From Bimastos eiseni (taxonomy: Eukaryota; Annelida; Clitellata; Crassiclitellata; Lumbricidae): DNA of 64,000 nucleotides. Under the pieces are notes generated by a model, which saw nothing but the letters and a program-made list of their open reading frames with translations, did no database searches and was not told the DNA's origin. The translations under genes were made by a program, and so were the position numbers. Position 1 is the stretch's first letter; each line of letters begins with the position of its first letter. This document shows, in pieces, positions 58,090 to 64,000 of the stretch. The DNA is taken from NCBI GenBank assembly GCA_959347315.1, contig OY365807.1, positions 59,883,442 through 59,947,441 of the forward strand, written 5' to 3'.

Positions 58090-59034
58090 TTAGTTTTTTG
58101 TGTGTTGTGTTATGTTTTGTAGAATGCGGAGTTGTGTATCCCTAGTGTAGTGTACCTGATCAGGATGTGTGAAGATGTCATGACTAGCCAAAGGTTTAAC
58201 GAAGCTAAGAGGGTAAGACTTACGTAACTTAGTGTTAATGCGTGTAAGATTATCGGTCCAAGGCTGTGAGAAGGTTGGATTGATGGATACACCCACCACG
58301 GTAAGAGGTTCCACAGACTTAGTAGAGCAGGCCTCCAAGAGTAAGTTCATTGCAGGAAGTGTACGAGTAGAAAAGTCGTCGCTCTTGTGGTTGATGCCCA
58401 TGGCTACGACTAGTCGTTGGATTTGGCCCATAGGCAGTCCCTTAGCAAGATCAAGAGTATTATGAAAGTTAGCCCCAGAGAAAGATTCTACCTGAAAGCC
58501 AGAGGGGATATCAGTACTGACCAAGTGCTTGAAGTTAGAGTCAGCAATGATAAGGCATTGAGTGTTTGGTTTTATTTGAATCGACCAAGAAGATTTGTCA
58601 TGCGGACTGTGTTTATGAATGTATCCAGTGGTTGTGTTGGTGGTGTTAGTTTCGGAGGTTAAGGCGGGAGGAGGAGGAGGAAGCGGAGGAGAAGAAGAGG
58701 TAGGAGAGGTAAGTGAGACAACAGATGTAGAAGGTGCAAAGGATACCCGGGTTTTGGGTGATATGGTTTGTTTCTTGTGTATTGCAGTGTCAGACAGGCG
58801 GAGACGGGTTTTCCTAACAGGAGAGGGCGAGTCTGGAAGGGCGTCCTCATCATCTTCTTCTTCTTCTTCCTGCCCTTCCATCTCAAGGACCGAGAAGGGG
58901 TTGTGTGTATGTGTGTGTGTGGGTGGTGTCCGCTTAAGGCATGGCTTTTTGGCTGGGTTAGGTGGCAAACTGAAACCCTCATGCTCAGGATCGGTAGGAT
59001 CAATGGGTATGATCCTACCATGCGTGGTCCCCAC
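58090..59034 (-). CDS. ORF1: SGNH-esterase-like (unit 12)
   Basis: Intact copy. Slip heptamer at 58093-58099; first in-frame ATG at 58881. Confidence 0.85.
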   Translation of the reverse strand: MGTTHGRIIPIDPTDPEHEGFSLPPNPAKKPCLKRTPPTHTHTHNPFSVLEMEGQEEEEEDDEDALPDSPSPVRKTRLRLSDTAIHKKQTISPKTRVSFAPSTSVVSLTSPTSSSPPLPPPPPALTSETNTTNTTTGYIHKHSPHDKSSWSIQIKPNTQCLIIADSNFKHLVSTDIPSGFQVESFSGANFHNTLDLAKGLPMGQIQRLVVAMGINHKSDDFSTRTLPAMNLLLEACSTKSVEPLTVVGVSINPTFSQPWTDNLTRINTKLRKSYPLSFVKPLASHDIFTHPDQVHYTRDTQLRILQNITQHTKN

Positions 59035-59108
59035 TACCTTAGCCTCACTTACGACCAGTCGTTTTAGATCTGGTTCAGTAACCTTACTACCTAGCCTATT
59101 CTTGAGCT

Positions 59109-59546
59109 AGGGTTAGGGTTAGGGTTAGGGTTAGGGTTAGGGTTCAAGGTCCAATCTGGTCAGGGTTAGGGTTAGGGTTAGGGTTAGGGTTAGGGTTAGG
59201 GTTAGGGTTAGGGTATAGGGGTTAGGGTTAGGGTTAGGGTTAGGGTTAGGGTTAGGGTTAGGGTTAGGGTTAGGGTTAGGGTTAGGGTATAGGGGTTGGG
59301 GTTAGGGTTAGGGTTAGGGTTAGGGTTAGGGTTAGGGTTAGGGTTAGGGTAGGGTTAGGGTTAGGGTTAGGGTTAGGGTTAGGGTTAGGGTTAGGGTTAG
59401 GGTTAGGGTTAGGGTTAGGGTTAGGGTTAGGGTTAGGGTTAGGGTTAGTTAGGGTTAGGGTTAGGGTTAGGGTTAGGGTTAGGGTTAGGGTTAGGGTTAG
59501 GGTTAGGGTTAGGGTTAGTGTTAGGGTTAGGGTTAGGGTTAGTTAG
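59109..59546 (+). repeat. Telomeric spacer 12 (438 bp, two TATAGGGG plus TTAGTTAGGG)
   Basis: TATAGGGG near 59214 and 59288, GGGTAGGG near 59349, TTAGTTAGGG near 59447, as in spacer 10. Confidence 0.95.
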
Positions 59547-59605
59547 ATTGAAAAAAAATAATAACGATACGATATTATTTGTTGAGCACTGGCACAATTT
59601 GTTCT

Positions 59606-61771
59606 TCATATCATCTGGCGCAGGTTGATTCCGTTGGGCTGGCAGGTCATCAGGATTCGACGCCAGCAGGATGCCATGAGTCTCAGTTTGTCGTCGATTC
59701 TGGTGGGATGGTTCCTGAAAGTAGAAAGCTCACCGGCAGTAACTTCTTCTATTGGCGTTATTGACAGATTATTTATTGAGTGATCGGGTAGGTTGAAATG
59801 GTTACCTATAGGTGTGTTTGTGTGATTTAGAATTTCAGATGTGTAATCAATAAGTGTTTCTGATATTTTTATGCGGGTGCTATTGACATATTGTTTGTTA
59901 CACAGGTTGCATGTAATGACAAAAACTACATTTTTGCTATTACAATCCAGTGTTTTAGTTATTTTGTGTTGTCTGCGTGTATATGTGCTTGTGAATTCTT
60001 TGGTGACGTTTATGTGTTTGCAGGCGTTGCACGAGTTTGAGTTGCATTTTTTAGACCCCCCCTGTTTGTTAATATTATTGGTAGTGTTTTTAGTTTTCGG
60101 AGGTGCCAAGAGTTCGCCTAAATTCCTATTCCTCGAAAATGCTGCTATGACCCGATGGTTGTTAGAGTTTTGTTGCTGTTGTAATAGTTTTTTCCATTCG
60201 TATACTAGTCTTATTGAGAGCGGATTGTAAGGTATTATGATTGGTAGTATTTGTTTGTTAGTAGGTGCGTTTCTTAGTTCATATTCAGCCCATATGTTTC
60301 GTTTACTTTGTCTAAGTAGTCTGTGATTATATCCTCGTTGTTTGAGACTGTGAAAGAGTATGTGGCAGGAGTTGTCGTAGTCGATTTTAAATGAAGATAA
60401 CCTTTTAAACCTTAGTAGTTGTGATTTAAGAATGCCCGTAAATGTGTGTTTTGGGTGAAATGATGAATGGTGCAGCAGCTGGTGTGTGTCTGTTTCCTTA
60501 AAGTATACCTTAGTTTGTAATGTTGTCATGCCGTTTTCTGTATGTTTGAATATTGTCGTATCTAAGAAGTTGATTTCCGTGTTGTGGTGTGTAAGAGTGA
60601 TTGTAATGTCTGGTATTATTGAGTTAAGGAAGTTTTCATATTGTTTTAGTTCTTCTATTGTACCGGGCCATATGAAAAAAATGTCATCGAGAAATCTAAA
60701 GAAGTCAATGGGTTTTATGTGAAAATCGGTGCAGGCTTGTCTGTCAAATTCTATTAAGTAAATGTTGGCCAGATTAGGAGCGAATGATTTACCCATAGCT
60801 GTCCCGAATATCTGTAAGAAGAAGTTGTGGCAGAAAGAGAAGTCATTGTTTTTCATTGCAATTTCAAGTAGTTCCAATAGCTCTTCGTCAGGTCGTTTAT
60901 GATCAGGATACTTGGAGAAGAAGTCCTTGACATTATTGAGGGTGCGGTCAATATTCATGTTTGTGTACAGAGAAGTTATGTCACCTGTTACTAGTATGTG
61001 TTGGGCGTTAATTTTGCGGTTTCTAATTTTTCTAACGAAGTCATATGTATCTTTAATGTATGATGGGTGTTTGTTTGCAAGAGGTTTTAAGAATGAGTCT
61101 ATGTAATCGCTAATCCTACGTGATTCGGTGCCACAATCACCTACTATGGGGCGTCCTTCTGGCATGTCTGGGAGTGTCCATTTGTTTATGGGTTTATGTA
61201 TTTTTGGAAGAAGGTAGAATTTTCTGTCGTTATCTGTACTTTTAGCGCTAAGATAGTCATATTGCCTAGTGTTAATGTAGTTTTTTTCAAGGAGGTTGTC
61301 TAGAATGTCATTAATTTTCTGTATGGTTTGCTCTTTAAGAGGCACTTTTATCGGATTATAATACTTGGTATTTTTTAGTTGTCTATCTACTTCTGTAATG
61401 TAAGAGGTTTTGTTTATTACACAAACCATGCCGCCCTTATCTGCAGGTTTTATCAGTATGTTTTCATTGTTACGTAGCTTAGTTATGCATTGTTTTTGTG
61501 TGTGAGTTATGTTTTCATGTTTATTTTTAAAATAATATGAATTATTCCTTATTGGGTATTCGTGCAAAATAATTTCTGTAGTTTCCTGTATCTGGGTGAT
61601 TAGTTGTTCAGCTGCTAATGATAAATCTTCGTCTTCAGGTGCCCAGGTGCTCGGGTCCATAAATTGCTTGTCAATTTTATTATGTGTCTGGTTGTCATCG
61701 CCAAAGTAATCTCTTAGTTTAATAAGTCTAATTAACCTGTGTTGTGCTTTTTCTACCTGTGTGATATGCAT
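59606..61771 (-). CDS. ORF2: PLE reverse transcriptase, degenerate GIY-YIG (unit 13)
   Basis: Intact 721-codon copy. Extension in the -1 frame from 62017 to 61772. Confidence 0.95.
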   Translation of the reverse strand: MHITQVEKAQHRLIRLIKLRDYFGDDNQTHNKIDKQFMDPSTWAPEDEDLSLAAEQLITQIQETTEIILHEYPIRNNSYYFKNKHENITHTQKQCITKLRNNENILIKPADKGGMVCVINKTSYITEVDRQLKNTKYYNPIKVPLKEQTIQKINDILDNLLEKNYINTRQYDYLSAKSTDNDRKFYLLPKIHKPINKWTLPDMPEGRPIVGDCGTESRRISDYIDSFLKPLANKHPSYIKDTYDFVRKIRNRKINAQHILVTGDITSLYTNMNIDRTLNNVKDFFSKYPDHKRPDEELLELLEIAMKNNDFSFCHNFFLQIFGTAMGKSFAPNLANIYLIEFDRQACTDFHIKPIDFFRFLDDIFFIWPGTIEELKQYENFLNSIIPDITITLTHHNTEINFLDTTIFKHTENGMTTLQTKVYFKETDTHQLLHHSSFHPKHTFTGILKSQLLRFKRLSSFKIDYDNSCHILFHSLKQRGYNHRLLRQSKRNIWAEYELRNAPTNKQILPIIIPYNPLSIRLVYEWKKLLQQQQNSNNHRVIAAFSRNRNLGELLAPPKTKNTTNNINKQGGSKKCNSNSCNACKHINVTKEFTSTYTRRQHKITKTLDCNSKNVVFVITCNLCNKQYVNSTRIKISETLIDYTSEILNHTNTPIGNHFNLPDHSINNLSITPIEEVTAGELSTFRNHPTRIDDKLRLMASCWRRILMTCQPNGINLRQMI

Positions 61772-62013
61772 TTTGTTGACTGTGGGTATGAATGAGAGTC
61801 CCAGGTCCAGTAAGTTAGTTTCAACTGTATTAAGTGTATATTTGGATAGGTTAAGTGTGTAGTTTGTACGTGCAAATGTTGGGTTAGGGTTAGGGTTAGG
61901 GTTAGTATTAGGGTTAGGGTTAGTATTAGGGTTAGTATAGTCAATAGGGTTTTGTTCTAGTGCCCTAGATTTTGGTGTATTCTTGAATGCGTCTTTGTGT
62001 TGAGTTGAGTGTA

Positions 62014-62958
62014 TTAGTTTTTTGTGTGTTGTGTTATGTTTTGTAGAATGCGGAGTTGTGTATCCCTAGTGTAGTGTACCTGATCAGGATGTGTGAAGAT
62101 GTCATGACTAGCCAAAGGTTTAACGAAGCTAAGAGGGTAAGACTTACGTAACTTAGTGTTAATGCGTGTAAGATTATCGGTCCAAGGCTGTGAGAAGGTT
62201 GGATTGATGGATACACCCACCACGGTAAGAGGTTCCACAGACTTAGTAGAGCAGGCCTCCAAGAGTAAGTTCATTGCAGGAAGTGTACGAGTAGAAAAGT
62301 CGTCGCTCTTGTGGTTGATGCCCATGGCTACGACTAGTCGTTGGATTTGGCCCATAGGCAGTCCCTTAGCAAGATCAAGAGTATTATGAAAGTTAGCCCC
62401 AGAGAAAGATTCTACCTGAAAGCCAGAGGGGATATCAGTACTGACCAAGTGCTTGAAGTTAGAGTCAGCAATGATAAGGCATTGAGTGTTTGGTTTTATT
62501 TGAATCGACCAAGAAGATTTGTCATGCGGACTGTGTTTATGAATGTATCCAGTGGTTGTGTTGGTGGTGTTAGTTTCGGAGGTTAAGGCGGGAGGAGGAG
62601 GAGGAAGCGGAGGAGAAGAAGAGGTAGGAGAGGTAAGTGAGACAACAGATGTAGAAGGTGCAAAGGATACCCGGGTTTTGGGTGATATGGTTTGTTTCTT
62701 GTGTATTGCAGTGTCAGACAGGCGGAGACGGGTTTTCCTAACAGGAGAGGGCGAGTCTGGAAGGGCGTCCTCATCATCTTCTTCTTCTTCTTCCTGCCCT
62801 TCCATCTCAAGGACCGAGAAGGGGTTGTGTGTATGTGTGTGTGTGGGTGGTGTCCGCTTAAGGCATGGCTTTTTGGCTGGGTTAGGTGGCAAACTGAAAC
62901 CCTCATGCTCAGGATCGGTAGGATCAATGGGTATGATCCTACCATGCGTGGTCCCCAC
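62014..62958 (-). CDS. ORF1: SGNH-esterase-like (unit 13)
   Basis: Intact copy. Slip heptamer checked by eye at 62017-62023; first in-frame ATG at 62805. Confidence 0.85.
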   Translation of the reverse strand: MGTTHGRIIPIDPTDPEHEGFSLPPNPAKKPCLKRTPPTHTHTHNPFSVLEMEGQEEEEEDDEDALPDSPSPVRKTRLRLSDTAIHKKQTISPKTRVSFAPSTSVVSLTSPTSSSPPLPPPPPALTSETNTTNTTTGYIHKHSPHDKSSWSIQIKPNTQCLIIADSNFKHLVSTDIPSGFQVESFSGANFHNTLDLAKGLPMGQIQRLVVAMGINHKSDDFSTRTLPAMNLLLEACSTKSVEPLTVVGVSINPTFSQPWTDNLTRINTKLRKSYPLSFVKPLASHDIFTHPDQVHYTRDTQLRILQNITQHTKN

Positions 62959-63032
62959 TACCTTAGCCTCACTTACGACCAGTCGTTTTAGATCTGGTTC
63001 AGTAACCTTACTACCTAGCCTATTCTTGAGCT

Positions 63033-64000
63033 AGGGTTAGGGTTAGGGTTAGGGTTAGGGTTAGGGTTCAAGGTCCAATCTGGTCAGGGTTAGGGTTAGG
63101 GTTAGGGTTAGGGTTAGGGTTAGGGTTAGGGTTAGGGTATAGGGGTTAGGGTTAGGGTTAGGGTTAGGGTTAGGGTTAGGGTTAGGGTTAGGGTTAGGGT
63201 TAGGGTTAGGGTTAGGGTTAGGGTATAGGGGTTGGGGTTAGGGTTAGGGTTAGGGTTAGGGTTAGGGTTAGGGTTAGGGTTAGGGTTAGGGTTAGGGTAT
63301 AGGGGTTGGGGTTAGGGTTAGGGTTAGGGTTAGGGTTAGGGTTAGGGTTAGGGTTAGGGTTAGGGTTAGTTAGGGTTAGGGTTAGGGTTAGGGTTAGGGT
63401 TAGGGTTAGGGTTAGGGTTAGGGTTAGGGTTAGGGTTAGGGTTAGGGTTAGGGTTAGGGTTAGGGTTAGGGTTAGGGTTAGGGTTAGGGTTAGGGTTAGG
63501 GTTAGGGTTAGGGTTAGGGTTAGGGTTAGGGTTAGGGTTAGGGTTAGGGTTAGGGTTAGGGTTAGGGTTAGGGTTAGGGTTAGGGTTAGGGTTAGGGTTA
63601 GGGTTAGGGTTAGGGTTAGGGTTAGGGTTAGGGTTAGGGTTAGGGTTAGGGTTAGGGTTAGGGTTAGGGTTAGGGTTAGGGTTAGGGTTAGGGTTAGGGT
63701 TAGGGTTAGGGTTAGGGTTAGGGTTAGGGTTAGGGTTAGGGTTAGGGTTAGGGTTAGGGTTAGGGTTAGGGTTAGGGTTAGGGTTAGGGTTAGGGTTAGG
63801 GTTAGGGTTAGGGTTAGGGTTAGGGTTAGGGTTAGGGTTAGGGTTAGGGTTAGGGTTAGGGTTAGGGTTAGGGTTAGGGTTAGGGTTAGGGTTAGGGTTA
63901 GGGTTAGGGTTAGGGTTAGGGTTAGGGTTAGGGTTAGGGTTAGGGTTAGGGTTAGGGTTAGGGTTAGGGTTAGGGTTAGGGTTAGGGTTAGGGTTAGGGT
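63033..64000 (+). repeat. Terminal telomeric tract, (TTAGGG)n to the window edge
   Basis: It has the islet near 63069, TATAGGGG near 63137, 63225 and 63299, and TTAGTTAGGG at 63366-63375. From 63370 to 64000 the hexamer is perfect, about 105 copies. The G-strand reads 5'->3' towards the edge, as at a right-hand chromosome end. Whether the contig ends here cannot be seen. Confidence 0.97.

Larger units (their letters stand above)
55623..59108 (-). mobile_element. Telomeric PLE unit 12 (core)
   Basis: Full-length core, 4115 bp after unit 11 (the longest period), the extra length being telomeric repeat. Confidence 0.93.
59547..63032 (-). mobile_element. Telomeric PLE unit 13 (core, most distal)
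   Basis: Full-length core, 3924 bp after unit 12. It is the outermost copy in the window and still has an intact 5' end, although terminal sequence loss would be expected to erode outer copies first. Confidence 0.93.

Noticed and set aside
12327..63032. CRISPR-like array (regular repeats with spacers)
   Set aside because: The period is about 3.9 kb, with coding repeats and telomeric spacers in a eukaryotic context; it bears no relation to CRISPR.

Overview
The window looks like the end of a chromosome of an invertebrate animal with TTAGGG telomeres. It has AT-rich, microsatellite-rich intergenic DNA, hAT-type insertions, a Penelope-like retroelement (PLE), and hexamers whose G-rich strand runs 5'->3' towards position 64000. 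I cannot name the species. No host gene is recognisable; every convincing coding region belongs to the retroelement.

Layout. (1) 1-11289: gene-poor subtelomeric DNA with an AT-rich tandem repeat, a GA-rich tract, a fold-back/MITE-like repeat (2341-2973), and a composite repeat bounded by inverted 15-16 bp minisatellites (about 4560-10492). The composite is interrupted by two hAT-like insertions with 8-bp target-site duplications (5129-8766 and 8982-10433). (2) 11290-11489: exactly 200 Ns, a scaffold gap, so the linkage of the left part to the array depends on scaffolding. (3) 11490-11930: TACA/CATA microsatellite. (4) 11983-12326: telomeric tract containing 28 consecutive TTGGGG variant hexamers. 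(5) 12327-63032: thirteen head-to-tail, full-length, apparently identical copies of a 3486-bp retroelement, all on the minus strand and separated by 400-629 bp of TTAGGG repeats. (6) 63033-64000: terminal TTAGGG tract, perfect for its last 630 bp or so.

The element. On the minus strand each unit reads: short 5' leader; ORF1 (acidic/proline-rich N-terminus, then an SGNH/GDSL-esterase-like domain with all four blocks); ORF2 (PLE reverse transcriptase followed by a GIY-YIG-type domain that has lost its key residues); a 59-nt 3'UTR with an 8-bp hairpin; and C-strand telomeric repeats. ORF1 ends with a textbook -1 frameshift heptamer, A AAA AAC, directly before its UAA stop. The -1 frame is open into ORF2 and supplies an 82-codon extension. 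That extension contains translated telomeric repeats (Asn-Pro/Asn-Thr) and the N-terminal block I recognise from PLE reverse transcriptases, which lies upstream of the first ORF2 AUG. I infer a Gag-Pol-like ORF1-RT fusion.

How it may work. The element 3' end faces the centromere and the 5' end faces the chromosome end. This is the polarity expected if RNA ending in (CCCUAA)n anneals to the telomeric 3' G-overhang and the overhang primes reverse transcription, as proposed for endonuclease-deficient telomeric PLEs and known for HeT-A-type elements. However, the spacers share the same interruptions in the same order and no copy is truncated. The present array therefore more likely arose by amplification of a whole unit plus telomeric spacer (unequal exchange, break-induced or circle-templated replication, resembling ALT/TALT arrays) after a founding insertion. 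Assembly error in so uniform an array cannot be excluded from sequence alone.
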